Of a DNA stretch of 64,000 nucleotides, positions 52,097-64,000 are shown piece by piece. The stretch comes from Leguminivora glycinivorella (lineage: Eukaryota; Arthropoda; Insecta; Lepidoptera; Tortricidae), in the NCBI RefSeq assembly GCF_023078275.1, contig NC_062985.1:5473408-5537407 (forward strand). Direction: 5' to 3'. Position 1 is the first letter of the stretch. Each line of letters begins with the position of its first letter. The notes beneath the pieces are model-generated. The model saw only the letters and a program-made list of their open reading frames with translations, was not told where the DNA came from and did no database searches. Both the position numbers and the translations under genes were made by a program.

Positions 52097-54095
52097 TTTA
52101 AGAATTGAAAGATAATGAAATTGCTTGCTTGAAAATATTGCAGTGACAAAAACGACCTTCATGGTTACATTTCGAGTTAATAAGGGGTTATTTTTGAAAT
52201 ACAAATATTATGTATTTCATTGACCCAAGGCTTAGCCTAATTGGTATACTCAAAGAATCTCCTTTAATAAGTACCGACATTTGTAAAATTTTCCACGTTT
52301 CATGCTAAAAGCTGTAACAGTTTCAGAAAATTATAGGAAATTTCATAGGACACAAAGAACTATCACATTTCAGTGGAAATTTAAAAAAAATACCTACCTA
52401 CCTATAGCATCATGAATTTTGCGTGCGTAATCGTAATGCGTAACCCTAATTAAATATTATTTACACTCTGAAATATCAAGTATTAATCGCTTTAATAAAA
52501 TTGGAATGTTTCATACGAATTGTTTATTTATCCCAACTTCACATGAATGGATAAATAATTTCATTTCAATAACACGACTGGAGACGAAGAACGAATAAAC
52601 AAATTAATGCTGTCCATTTTTAATAAACAAAATATTTTAATAGAACAACATTAAATCATATACCTAGAGACTGATCAATAATAATAAAACCAGTACATAG
52701 TTCGCCCCGAATCAAAAACTCGTATCGTATCGCCAAAACTTACCGCACCAGACCTACCAGAATAGTGATAAACTCGGTGAGAGCAACAATCATTTATTGT
52801 CCTAGCTAATATCAAGCCCTTATTAGTAAGCAAAAAACCTGCTAGTGGTTCAGTAAGCTGTAGGCTCAGCCAATTTATACGCCTCAATACGGTCAACGGT
52901 CAAAGTGAGGGTCAGACGTTTAAAATTGATTGCCTATCTCTAATAGTAGTAGCAGAAGAGAGGCGATATAATGAAAACTTAGGCTTAGAAAACGCAAAAG
53001 TAAAAAAAAACTTTGTTCTTTAAATCAATAGCACAGTCAAATCACAATAGTCGTTCCGCATTTTGAAAAAAAAAATTAAGAATCATGTTCACAGAGTTTC
53101 ACAAGAATCGGTTGAAATTTGCAACCTAGCTAGCCTCGTGTGCAAATGTTTGTACACATTCCAAAATGTATTTTAAACTTTTATTGAGTAACAAAATGAT
53201 CAAAATTCAAAAACAAAAAACAAATGCTACCAGGATTCAGGAGGCTAGAATAGAAGAAAAGCCCCGGACATAAAACATATTACAAATCGAGTTAAACCGT
53301 AGACGCTATCACATTGGTCAATTAAAAAAAAGAACAAACCCCTTAAGCTTGTGTGCTATTTTAACTTGATATTGTCTGCAACGATGCACCACAAATCTGA
53401 AACTACCGCCCACAAAGTTTCACCCCGCCGTGGTCTAGTTTCAAAAACTGCAAACTCAGTTGATTGTTTTACATTGAAACTAGTTTAAACCGAATCACGA
53501 ATTTATGTGCGAGTAAATAAACGAGAAGATAAAGTAATTTATTTCTTTTTACGAGCAATAAAGTATTTTTACAGTACTTACATAATTATGTTACTTTTTT
53601 TCGCAATAGTGCGCAAATTAGTACTTTATGACAATTATGACCCTAGTCGAAACTTCAAAGAGACGTATGTCGATAACAGTAAGAGTTAAGACGCTAGTTT
53701 TTTTAAAGAAATTGATTGTTGGCACCATTTTCTACCATTTTGTCTCTCGAAAGTATTTTTGAGCAACATTTTTTAAGGAGAGTATTTGGGTGACACGAAT
53801 GAAAAAATATCGAAAACCCATCGCAACATAACATGCTATGCCTCAGGGATGAACAGCACTAGACCGTTCATCGCCTATAGCAACATTTTTAGACTGGAGG
53901 CGTTTCGAAAGATTGTTTTTTCGTACATGAATCCGGACAGTTGACTGTGTGGTATACAGAGCATATTTTATTAATCATTTTCAATTATAAACAAGTCTTA
54001 ACATATCTTCGACAAAAGTTCGGTAACTGGCAACTTGGCAATTCAGTAATGTTCTCAAAACAGACGACGACGACGACAAAAACAGACATTACGAT
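52097..54095. other. No gene recognised
   Basis: Two kb of AT-rich DNA; no splice-bounded frame, RNA gene or repeat I could support. Confidence 0.4.
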
Positions 54096-54236
54096 GTACA
54101 GTTAACCAATTGGAACCCTAGGCCACTCTACAACCATGTCAGCATGACAAGCAGTAAGAGATTTCTCACAATCTGATTTATACCGTCACTATGACATAGT
54201 TCTATAGTGGCCTAGGGTTCCATTGATTGACCGTAC
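54096..54236. mobile_element. Hairpin MITE, GTACAGTTAACC ends
   Basis: GTACAGTTAACCAATTGGAA..CCCTAGGCCACT is mirrored by AGTGGCCTAGGG..TTCCATTGATTGACCGTAC; 141 bp. Confidence 0.7.
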
Positions 54237-56271
54237 TTTTTAATTTCAATAATTTCTTTCGGACTGTACTTACCCATTTCCCACAAATTGCTGACCTTTA
54301 CGCGCTTTAAGCAGACTTAAATAAAAGGCTAATCTGAAAGCATTCTAAACAAATATTTCTCAAAAAAGCGAGGATTAAACGCTCCAACAGGAGAGACTAA
54401 AATTATTTTATAAAACGCCTAAGTGGCTACGCTAATTCGGCACGGCAGGCAGCACAAATGAGACAACTTTTTACACTTTTTGTAACACTCGCATGAATTT
54501 TACATCAGGGTACGTAGCAGAATGCACAAACGCTTACGATAATATCGTTATCGTAGCTAGCTATCTCTATTGCTCTTCCGTATTGGCGTGACAGAGCCAG
54601 GCTGCGTTTTGATCGGCATCTGGCGTTAACTAATGTCATTCGGCTAGGCCGGCGGTGTAAATTACAGTTGTATTTTCGTAAATGTACCTACTGGGAGGTA
54701 CGGAATAATAAACGAAAATTATTTGTAGAGTGACTCGAAATAATTTGAGTTTTACTGTAAAAGATTCTTTGTCGCTGTATTTGAAGGTTTTAAAATGCAT
54801 CTAAATAAAAGTACCTACGCTAACTCATCAGGCTGAGTCACACTTTAAAGCAATAAAGCAAAATGAAATTTGCTTAACAATTCTCTAAAAAAAATGTACC
54901 TAGTCTCTGTAAAAACGATAACTCTCAAGTAGCTACCATATAAAAATTTTACTAATGTTTAATGAATCTAGGTTTCAAAGAGAATTTAAATAATAACCTA
55001 AACATATCGTCACTACTTTTAAAAAAACTTATATCTTCGTCTGTGAATGAAAAGAAAATTGTAGTAAGTAGGTATGTATGGAATGCATATATAGACTTGC
55101 TGCGTTTTAACTTTGAGGAGCAGCGTGAGATACGAGATTTTTCAAAGTAGTGACGATAAATTACTCGTTACCACTTACTGTAAAACCAAAGTTTTGACTT
55201 GTGAAGCTTAGGTTTGACTTGGAAATCCAAATAAACATACCTGACCTGAGATATTATTTTATTTACGTATTTCTCTCGTTTCGGAGGCCAATATTCACTT
55301 TGGATCACTGAGCCAAAATAGTTAGTAAGTTTATTTGTGATAAAAAAAATGACCCAAGTTTCAAAATCACATTTGCGATTCGATACTTTTTAATTTTTGT
55401 ACGAGACCTTGTTGAGATCATTATTTTCGAAATACGACAAATTGGACGAAACCCCGCAATGCGGAGCCCTTATTTCTAACTGTTTGTTTTTTTTTAAGGC
55501 ATCTAAAGCTAATACCTATCAATTTTCTTTCTATTGTTTTGCACTTGCAACGAGTTTCCTACAAAGCATAAAAACTCTTCGATTGTAACTTTTTTCGTAC
55601 AAAGTACAATAATTATACGATCGCAACTGATTACGAACTATTTATGTACACTGCCGAAAGGCATCTATTACATATTGATTATTCCTCTTTTCTTACCGCA
55701 TCAGATTGAATTTAACTTGACGGTATAAAAACTTATAATAGAAATGCGTTCTTAATACGCCTCCACAACTTTTCCAAACAAAGTAGAAAATACTGTAACG
55801 AGCGAAAGTTAGATCTGAAACTTAGATCGGCTTACCCATCAGCATAATATATGACCTATTACTTTTGCTCAAACAAGTGCATCGTAGATGGCGGCTTAAG
55901 ATGCAAAGGGAGGACCGCCCGAAACCGTTAGTTCATATAAAGCTCGACCTCATTCCCTCCCTGAATACAGGCATTTTTGAAAATATTTTTATACGATTTG
56001 ATATATCGTCAAATGAGATCAAAAGAGTTAGCCGAGGTGAATAGAAACAAAACAAAATATGTCATTTTTCGGCCAATGTCTTTACATAATACTTCAGATA
56101 TTGTATCGTCTCTTTGAAAACAATAGTAAAGATATTGGTCGGAAAATCACATTTTAAGTTTCGCTTCTATTAACCCCTACCATTCCCGTTCACTTCGTTT
56201 GACGGTATTTTAATCGTAACTCGGCCGGTAGGTTTGTATATGTATAATTGCCGAGAAGGTCTGTTAGACCA
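54237..56271. other. No gene; one repeat fragment
   Basis: About 54560-54655 (CTCTTCCGTATTGGCGTGAC, GCGTTTTGATCGGC, TTCGGCTAGGCC) resembles blocks at 29094-29150 and 62150-62230, so it is a dispersed repeat fragment. The remainder shows nothing. Confidence 0.4.
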
Positions 56272-56854
56272 GGCCCCATAGCCGAATGGCATTTATATTT
56301 ATATAACGTGAATATCAAGAGAGGAAAATGAGACCAACCTTTGTATGGAGAACCTACCATCCCCTAACCTCTTAAGAAAACTTTTACCCTCAGAAGTTTA
56401 ACGTCATTCGACATTAATGGCCGCTGAATATTCATGTTTTGCAACTCGTAGTTACGAAGTCGAAGTATGGAATAAATCTGTTTTGCCCACAAACTTGTGT
56501 TGCGAACTTGGGTTACGTACATTGAACACCTTTATTAAAGTATAACTAAGTAAAATCATAAAAAACTTACGGCCCCATAGCCGAATGGCATTAATTAGAA
56601 TATCAAGAGAGGAAAATGAGACCAAGGGATGACCTACCATCCCCTAACCTCTTAAGAAAACTTTTACCCTCAGAAGTTTAACGTCATTCGACATTAATGG
56701 CCGCTGAATATTCATGTTTTGCAACTCGTAGTTACGAAGTCGAAGTCTGGAATAAATCTGTTTTGCCCACAAACTTGTGTTGCGAACTTGGGTTACGTAC
56801 ATTGAACACCTTTATTAAAGTATAACAAAGTAAAAGTCATAAAAAACTTACGGT
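56272..56854. repeat. 299-bp tandem duplication, recent
   Basis: GGCCCCATAGCCGAATGGCA begins at 56272 and again at 56571. Both units continue through CATCCCCTAACCTCTTAAGA, TGGCCGCTGAATATTCATGT and GGTTACGTACATTGAACACC to CATAAAAAACTTACGG. They differ by a few substitutions and small indels near their starts. Confidence 0.85.
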
Positions 56855-56875
56855 CCTGATTAATTAGTCAAATAC

Positions 56876-57182
56876 GGATGACGACTACATAAAAAAATGG
56901 CATTCTGTTTAGTCCGTCAGTTAGATCGTCCAAAAATACTGAACACATATTTTTCGCTTTTTCTAATTAACGAAAAAATACAAAAATGGCATCAAAGTTC
57001 CGGAGTGAGGGCTTGTGACGGCACTCAAAGCAAAAATTGTGCCTAGGCGTGACGTCACGCGAAACTTCAACGCACTGTACTGTCGTCATTTCCATCAGAA
57101 AAAAGAAAAAATGTGTGTCTAAAATTATTTGATAATCTAACTGACGGACTAGTTAGTTTTTTTTTATCGTCTCGCCCTCGCC
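56876..57182 (+). repeat. Dispersed repeat family Z, copy 2
   Basis: Same block order as 14358-14629, and here the inner inverted ends TAGTCCGTCAGTTAGAT and ATCTAACTGACGGACTA are both present, pointing to a DNA transposon. Confidence 0.65.
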
Positions 57183-57325
57183 TATTGTGTTTTATCCCTT
57201 TCCCATAAATACATAAGTCAATGACAGATAAAATCAACCCACGATAAGTTTGCAACAATTTTCACAGTACTTAAAGGTCAAACTTCGATGAAATGATGAC
57301 GTCGGCTTATACATAATTACCACTT

Positions 57326-57443
57326 GAGGCAAGCAAGGTCGCGCGATAAATGATAAAACATCAGGCCGTCCCTATCGCACTATTTGTAAGTTCGATAGGG
57401 ACGACCTGATGTTTTATCATTTATCGCGCGACCATACTTGCCT
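57326..57443. mobile_element. Near-perfect hairpin MITE
   Basis: AGGCAAGCAAGGTCGCGCGA..TAAATGATAAAACATCAGG is mirrored by CCTGATGTTTTATCATTTA..TCGCGCGACCATACTTGCCT; arms about 51 bp, loop about 16 nt. Confidence 0.8.
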
Positions 57444-59087
57444 GTCAGGGTAACATAAAAAATTTCATTAGGTTAGGCAACATTTTTTGAAGTTTTTGAA
57501 AGCACATGCAATCCCGGTTTTTTTACTTTGCCCTGTCAATTTTACACATGCTAAATAAAAGAACATCCATCCGAGTTTTAACCAGAATTTCAATCCGTTT
57601 AAAACCATCAGTGACCCCATTTTCTATGCCAGGGACAACTGTTCAAGAATTCCTCGAATCGAAAAAATCGAGATTGACAATATTTCACACAATTCTACGT
57701 TAGGGAACCATTGTTCGAACATTCGGAACGGGGCGTAGACTACCACCAATAGATGCCGCTTTTGCTATTTAGTCACAACGTTAAGCGAGCACTTGCAAGT
57801 TGCATTCAAAAGAAGTCAATACATTTCACGTTATTTCAGCGGGCACAAGAAGGTCGTGAAGTTGAAAGAGCTGATTTTGATCTTTCATAGTATTAAAACA
57901 CGCGTTTTCGCGAGTGAAACCATCTCGTCCTGTTGAACGAAATCATCTTGTTGGTTGGCCCTTTGTCAACCGAAATACTATTAAACTGAGTTTGAATTTG
58001 TTCAATATTTTCATTGTAATTACCTAGTGACTTTTGCTTAAAACCCGACGATCTTACCTTTTGAACAATTTGAACGTTTTGCCTCCAGTAAATAACGAAA
58101 ATATTTTTTATTTCTCAGGACAATCGCTTTGACAGCGTCCGCCATAGCAAATTTAGGCGTTGCTGGCATCGTGGGCACGACGCCTTTAGGCGTTCTTGGC
58201 GATCAAAGAGTTAAATACCATTTGTGCATAGTTTCGACTTATGAACTTGAGTTGTCATAATGCCCAGTCTAGAAATAAGCTATCTGTAGCGTGAGGATTG
58301 AGCCGCAGGGAATTCTAACGCCACTGAGTTGGTCCGCTCTGCAGTATAACCACCATATTGGAAACTAGTCTGAAATCAGTCTTTACTACATGCGAAAGAG
58401 GTATATAATCGAATGAAATTCAGTTGCATGTGCTAAGCGCAGTGCACTAGCCGTGGCAAAAACATGACTGTGACTAGAATCGGATTTTCATTTCGAAAAC
58501 TGCAGTTGAACTTTTTTTATTGGTCGGGATGCAGCAAATAGACTGATTATTATATGAATTTCGCTAAATTATTAGGAAATTTCATATGTCAAGTGAAAAC
58601 AGAAAAGGTTATCATTATCTACCTGAAATGATAATGTCATAAAAATAAAACGATGTCATTGGGAAATCATATTTCTACCGCACTAGCGCACTACGATCAT
58701 TGAGAAACAGCAAAGAAATGTCGCCAACATCCTCGGTGCAATGCCTCAAGGGCCTTTTTACTTTTAGATATGCCGTTAAATTGTATACTTAGATATTACC
58801 GCAGAATTAGATTTTACATAGAAGAAACAAGTTCATATATTTGTATAGGGCCGAGCGTGTCAGATTTTGTACTGAAGTTGTTACATGCCTGTGATTTTAA
58901 ATATGTCTCAGGCCCTTAGGTGTTCATAATTTTTGGGTTGTTGCAATTTAATATCACGTAACGAGACATTTTTTATGTTTCGTTGACTTTAGCTTACAAA
59001 AATTGACGCCCGAAAGCTGCAAGCTGCCGGATAAAGACGGACAACTCAGTGGATTTTACCGAGTTAATTTGACACGCTAAGCTACTA
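57444..59087. other. No gene recognised
   Basis: No supportable exon or repeat. A short block near 58170-58220 (GACGCCTTTAGGCGTTCTTGG) is self-complementary (GCCTTTAGGC). Confidence 0.4.
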
Positions 59088-59134
59088 CCATAGATCAAGC
59101 AAACGTATCTAACGTTTGCTTGATCTATGGTATT
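59088..59134. repeat. Perfect 21-bp-arm hairpin
   Basis: TACCATAGATCAAGCAAACG plus T and its exact reverse complement around a 5-nt loop. Confidence 0.8.
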
Positions 59135-59335
59135 ATCATATGAAATCTGTGGGTTTTAATTTTGGGGAGTTAATTACTCGTACTTATTAGTTTTAGTTTC
59201 TATTTATAGGTAAATTTATTCGTATAAAATAAGTTTTAGTTAAAATTTGGAAACTGAAAATTAAATTAAGATACTGAAATATCGTCAAAGGGTAATTTTC
59301 ATTAGCGTTAACATTGAGATATTACCACAGAATAT

Positions 59336-59868
59336 ATAATAGTACAAGTACAGAAGGCCCACTGTTTTGATGTTCACGAAATGCCGCCTTTTAAATGCCT
59401 ACAAAATTCTAACAAAGAAACGAGTCGCACGTGCGCAGCGTCGGACGATAGGGGGTTGCCTATGGATTAAAACGATTTAATACTCAGATAAAATGTTATA
59501 TTATTCAAGTCTTGGGTACTTCCTAGGTATGTACATATACAGTATTTATATATTTTTGTTTAAGTCCCAACATCACAAGCCTTATTGAACTTTTCCGTGG
59601 GACTTAATCGATAGTAGATCTGTGTAATACTGTCCTATTTTATTCATGATGTTTATTTAACTAAGCATTATTAGTCATACATAATCGGACATCGCATTCC
59701 TCCTTTAAAAAAAAACTCTCGACGTAAAGTAACAATAGAAAGTGCGAACGTGCGTTCCGTGAGAACGCGCGCCACCCCTGATTAGGCCGCGAACTCGCGG
59801 CCGCCAGCATGTAGGTACCTACTTGTGGCGCGGCAATAGTATCGCGGAGTGAGCCGCCCCTGATATTA
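59336..59868 (-). repeat. Composite 0.53-kb repeat, inverted copy
   Basis: Reverse-complement counterpart of 11109-11640, in the same order from CACAGAATATATAATAGTAC to CGGAGTGAGCCGCCCCTG. Confidence 0.7.
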
Positions 59869-60112
59869 CTGTATGTTTACGGCTACCTACGTATTAGGTA
59901 CTTACTTCAATTCAAGGTTGTTGACTGTCTGTCTGGCTCCTTTTTTATTGATGCATGTACTTTGATCGAGAACTGGAAGTAAGTGATTGAATGCTCGGTT
60001 TCAATCAGTTTTTCGATTGATTTCTGAACTTCTCAGTAGGTATTGAGACAGCTTATACGTTTTTGCAAACGGTCAAGTATGAACATTATATATCATACCA
60101 GGGCCGGTCATT

Positions 60113-60300
60113 TTTAACTCCCGACGCAAAAACGACAGGGTGTTATATAGGTTCGTCTGTGTGTGGCATCGTAGCTCCCGAACCGATTTAAATTTAGTTT
60201 TCTTTGATTGAAAACTGAATTAGTCGGAAGTGTTCTTAGCTATATGTTTGGTGGAAATCGGGAATTCGGGACCACTATTTTTCAAAATTTTAATTTTATA
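60113..60300 (+). repeat. Dispersed repeat family P, copy 2
   Basis: TCCCGACGCAAAAACGACAG, GTGTGGCATCGTAGCTCC and GAATTAGTCGGAAGTGTTCT correspond to copy 1. Confidence 0.6.
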
Positions 60301-60589
60301 TTATGGATGATTTATGGAGGTCTTGTTACTTACGTTTATAATTTTTCCCCTCACTAGCTCGGAAACACGTGTTTTATCCTTTAATGCGAGCGGGTAAAAA
60401 CACATTTTATCCACTAGTGGGTAAAGTAATTTGACCTTGAATATAGTCAAATTAACTGCCTTAAAATTGATAAAAGTAGGTGAATCTAGTAATGAAGATG
60501 ATTTACCACCTGTGGAACCACTGGAAGCAGTGATAAACGCATTTTTTGCGCTGTAGTTTCCTCGCTATAGTGAGGTGAAAAGTTTTGTG

Positions 60590-60778
60590 TTACACACGGG
60601 TGCAAATGTATTTTACTTCTCGTGTATTGAAAAACTCGCTAAGTTCAGGATTCTATTCTCGAACCACTCGCTTCACTCGTGGTTCAACTAGGTATAGAAT
60701 TCTTTCACTTGCTCGTTTTTCAATTCCACACTCGGCGTTAAAATACAACTTTGCCCCCTTGTATAACAAATAACTATT
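60590..60778 (-). repeat. Dispersed repeat with inverted segments, copy 3
   Basis: Reverse-complement relative of 10797-11005, ending AACTTTGCCCCCTTGTATAA. Internal CGAACCACTCGCTTCACTCGTGGTTC is itself a stem. Confidence 0.6.
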
Positions 60779-60907
60779 ATTATGTTTCCTTCTTCTTCTT
60801 CGTCGTAACCTCATGGCTGATGGACGTGACGACTGCGGACACTCTTCACCAATGCTCTCCAGTCTCTCCACGCTACTCGATCCTGGGCCCGGATGGGGCA
60901 TTTATAA

Positions 60908-61220
60908 GCGCTGGTGGCCTAGCGGTGGTAGCTCGTGCGACTTTATCCGGAGGTCGCGGGTTCGAACCGCGGCTCGTACCAATGAGTTTTTACGTGCTTA
61001 TTACGTGCGAAATGTTATTAAATTTGATATTTGCCTGTCGCTTTTCGGTCAAGGAAAACATCGTGAAGAAACCGGTCTAATCCCAATAAGGCCTAGTTAT
61101 CCTTCGGCTTGGAAGATCAGCTGGCAGTCGCTTTCCTAAAACTAGTGCATTCGCCAAATCTTCGGGTTAGTTGTCAAAGCTCCCATGAGCCGTGGCTAAT
61201 GCAAGGAGGATGAAGATGAC
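60908..61220 (+). mobile_element. tRNA-derived SINE, full length
   Basis: GCGCTGGTGGCCTAGCGGTG (A box) and CGGGTTCGAACCGCGG (B box), then the same body as 44381-44702. Confidence 0.8.
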
Positions 61221-61814
61221 CAGTGTGGGAGCACCATTAGCCTATTAGTATTTTTCCTACTATCACCAAAATTACTTTGTTTTGAATATGTTGAAATTAT
61301 ATTATTAAAACAACTTGAAACCTTCCAACTTATTACCTTGATTGTTGATATTAAATACGGGGGTAAAAGGCAACAACAATCTTTTTTTTTCTATGGTTTC
61401 ACAGATACGTTTCAAGCTGCGTAAATGTGGGCCGATTTCATAAACTGAAAATTGATATTTTTAAGACACCTGACTATTAAGTTTCAAACTGTTTTAACTT
61501 ATAAGGTTTTTCAGGAAAACAAAGGGATGCAGACGTATAGATATTACTTATTCATATTTGAACGATACATTACACAAAAGCCTAGTTTAGTACTAAGATA
61601 TTTCATATTATAATAATACTTTTTCATTTAAATCCTAAACTCAATCATCCCATATTACCATCCAACCACTGGCAACATAAGCAACACAAGCGCCTATCAC
61701 ATTTGAATGGCAAAGATGCTAGAAAATTGAATTTGTTTTCTTACTTCAATTCAAATAAGGTTTCACGTAAGCTACTCGAGAAGTTATTTACTGTACATCT
61801 ACATGTTTTCCGTG
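61221..61814. other. No feature recognised
   Basis: Nothing supportable. Confidence 0.4.
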
Positions 61815-62063
61815 CACTGAGAGAAATTTGCATTGTGAATTTAACAAGTTCGACTTGTTGCGGTTTATCCGTTTGAATCAGCCAAACGTATGTTTAAAAC
61901 AATATGTGTCAGGTTGTTTTTATAAAACCGACTTGTTGATTCAAATATATTGCCGATTCAAATGACAAGTAGCTTGTTGTTTGAACCAAAGAGCACGTAG
62001 GCGCTATTTTAACCAAAAAACTTGTTGAACGAACATGAAAACTGGTTGTATTTTCTCTAAGTG
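61815..62063 (-). mobile_element. MITE family Q, copy 3
   Basis: Same orientation as copy 2 and nearly identical inside, but the flanking TA is not preserved (TG on both sides) and the right end is CTCTAAGTG. Confidence 0.7.
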
Positions 62064-64000
62064 TGCAAATGTGCAAATTGTTCTCATAATCTTTACAATA
62101 ACTTGATCTGGGCCTCTTGGAAATCTTGCATCTTTGAAGCTGCGTCGCCCTAATACGGAAGAACGACAGAGAGATTAAATTAACTACTATACGCTGCGGA
62201 GCGTGAATGACTGTCACTTCGGCTAGGCCCGCAAATATATCTATGTATAATATGAATACGTCACAATTTTCGTTCTGTTGCAACCCCCTATTTGCCACTG
62301 AAGCTTGAGTTGTTTCATGTGCTCTGACTACCCCTTTATGGGATACAGGCGTGATTGTACATGTAAAAATGTTCTTAAATTAAATATAGCGCCATTTTCC
62401 GCAATACTGCTTGGGGGCAAACTGCAACTCCGCAAAAGCGGAAGCCAGTGGTGTCGAGGTGGTACATTACTGCAGACTACATTGCTGTTGCTTACCGAGT
62501 AATGGTTATTTTAATTCTGACATTTTAACTTCTGTCTTTGATAAACAGCAACTTAACTTCTATAGATAGGTGAGCCTGTAAAAGCGATCTTCCGTACCTG
62601 AGCACTCCATTCTTGACGATTAGAATGATATTTTATGGAACCATGTACCTTAGTTATCATTGCAGACTACTGCCCAATTTTGAAGGATGAATCACCATCT
62701 GCCGGAGATAAAATCAAATTTTAAAAGGCTGACCGATTAGGTACTACTACTCATATAACATGATTCCAATGAGAGAAATATTTATAGCAGTCTATACTAG
62801 GGTCATATCACTACAATTGGTTGATTCCTCTAATCTTCGTTCAGAAAAGCATCCTTACACTGGTTCTTATAACAATCAACTCGTCTACACCCAGGAGGTC
62901 AGAAATACACCATAGAGACTCTGCAGCCTTGCAGTAAAGTTGGGCACAAGGAAAACTGAGGTGTAATGTAACCCACATCTATTATCCGCTCTGTATGACC
63001 ACTGAAATAGGTTGATTATTCATTCACTCATTACTCTTAGTTTCCACTTCATAAACATAAAGGTAGCCTCACACTGGTTCGGCAGAAACTATCAACTCGT
63101 TTACTCTCAGCAAGTCAGAAATACACGGGAGACCCTGCACTTGTGCAGTAAAGTTGGGTATAAGGAAGCGAAATGTGCTGCGCGGTAATACTCCATCTGT
63201 CTTTTTAAGCGGTGATTCTGAACCAGTTTAAGGCTCTTTGCTTGTCACAACAATTATACTTTAGAGGGTGCTCAGGCGAAACAGATGGGAACACATTTTT
63301 AAGTAGGAAATAGAGCGCTAATGCCACCTTATTAACACTATTGAGCATGAGTATGTTCTCCAGAGTGGTGCGTGTGTGTATTTAGTTTAATATTGTATTA
63401 ACCGCATTAGTGCATTGAGCCAACATTTAAATAATTACGTATTAGCGAAAAATAATACGAGTAGATAGGTAAAGAAAAATTATAATTATGTCTAGCTCGT
63501 CGATAATGTTTCCAAAAAAAAACTAGGTACTTAATAATATTAATTTAAAAAACCTATGCTTTTCATAAAGCTAAACTTTACCATTTGTTTTAGGTCAATG
63601 AACTGAAAAAAATTTACTCTTAAAATATGAGTGTAAGATATACGAAAATTCTAATTTACAACCTCAATGCACATCCAAGTATTTACATACATTCTTAATT
63701 ACTACTCACACACAGTTTCAATGCTTTGGAACTCTAGATTCACTTAGTCCCGAAACTCATCATAAATTTCCAAGTAGCTTGCCTTAATTGCTCGATCTTA
63801 TGAATACTTACAACGATCCAAAGGAAAGTCATAAACTAGGGCGAAAGCATAATTAAGAAAAACAGTTTTTAATTAAAGTCTGCAGACAGAGTGCCTCAAC
63901 TTACATAACTAACATAGTTGGTTAGTGTTATTATTTCAAGTCTTTCAAATATTTTTAAATTTACAAGTAATTTACATCGGCCTTTTGTAGTTAAAACAAA
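62064..64000. other. No gene; diverged duplicated blocks
   Basis: Blocks near 62855-62950 (ACACTGGTTC, ATCAACTCGT, AGGTCAGAAATACAC, GCAGTAAAGTTGGG) recur in order near 63072-63165, as an old duplication of about 220 bp. No open frame. From 63200 to the end nothing is recognised. Confidence 0.45.

Noticed and set aside
61909..62298. 129-codon minus-strand frame, also partly at 50457-50672
   Set aside because: Much of it is MITE family Q sequence, repeated in three places.

Overview
The window looks like eukaryotic nuclear DNA from a moth or butterfly (Lepidoptera). It is AT-rich, contains very few genes and is packed with repeats. The order is suggested by repeat families I recognise from lepidopteran genomes: Lep1-like mini-Helitrons (start ATCCATACTAATATTATAAA, end in a GC hairpin plus CTAGT), two tRNA-derived SINE families, and a retroposon tail ending in GCCACCGACGTAGTATAAAA. 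The species cannot be named. Coding evidence is sparse: two intact paralogous genes, one broken third copy, one orphan internal exon and the proteins of two retrotransposons.

Layout. 1-9.2 kb: hairpins, SINE and RTE-type remnants, and a Helitron (minus strand) that carries a CTATCG/CTATCC array and is split by another element with a small zinc-ribbon ORF. 9.25-9.41 kb: an orphan exon with good splice sites. 10-15.7 kb: interspersed repeats. 15.7-24.8 kb: a nest in which one repeat contains a hAT-like element (8-bp duplication ATTATAGT) and a PHD-finger LINE (CR1/Jockey type, duplication ATCTC); the LINE is broken by a 2.1-kb foldback palindrome. 24.8-25.7 kb: unassigned open frames and a SINE piece inside an inverted repeat. 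26.1-27.1 kb (minus): secreted protein gene 1. 29.25-35.64 kb: a second hAT-like element (duplication GCACCAAT) containing a Ty1/copia element (duplication GTCTG) whose two 208-bp LTRs are identical but whose gag-integrase half is inverted relative to the RT-RNase H half. 38.0-39.05 kb (minus): secreted protein gene 2. 39.95-40.3 kb: its broken relative. 40.6-44.1 kb: 450-bp tandem units leading into a Helitron with about 1.4 kb of GGGATA repeats. 44-64 kb: SINEs, small inverted-repeat elements, a recent 299-bp tandem duplication and long stretches with nothing recognisable.

How the genes relate. The two intact host genes encode cysteine-free mature secreted proteins (336 and 340 aa). Each has a signal peptide, an Ala/Pro-rich stretch, beta-rich blade-like repeats and an amphipathic C-terminal helix. 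They resemble the lepidopteran ommochrome-binding-protein-like family; that name is a tentative assignment. They and the broken copy form a same-strand tandem cluster (26-40 kb) pushed apart by transposon insertions. Both intact genes have a splice acceptor just upstream of the ATG, and gene 2 also has a clear 5' exon and TATA box.

The observations I rank highest are the copia inversion, whose two breakpoints both lie in the primer-binding-site sequence and its reverse complement in pol; the nested insertions with readable target duplications; the Helitron pair carrying hexanucleotide arrays; and the secreted-protein family with its added C-terminal helix.
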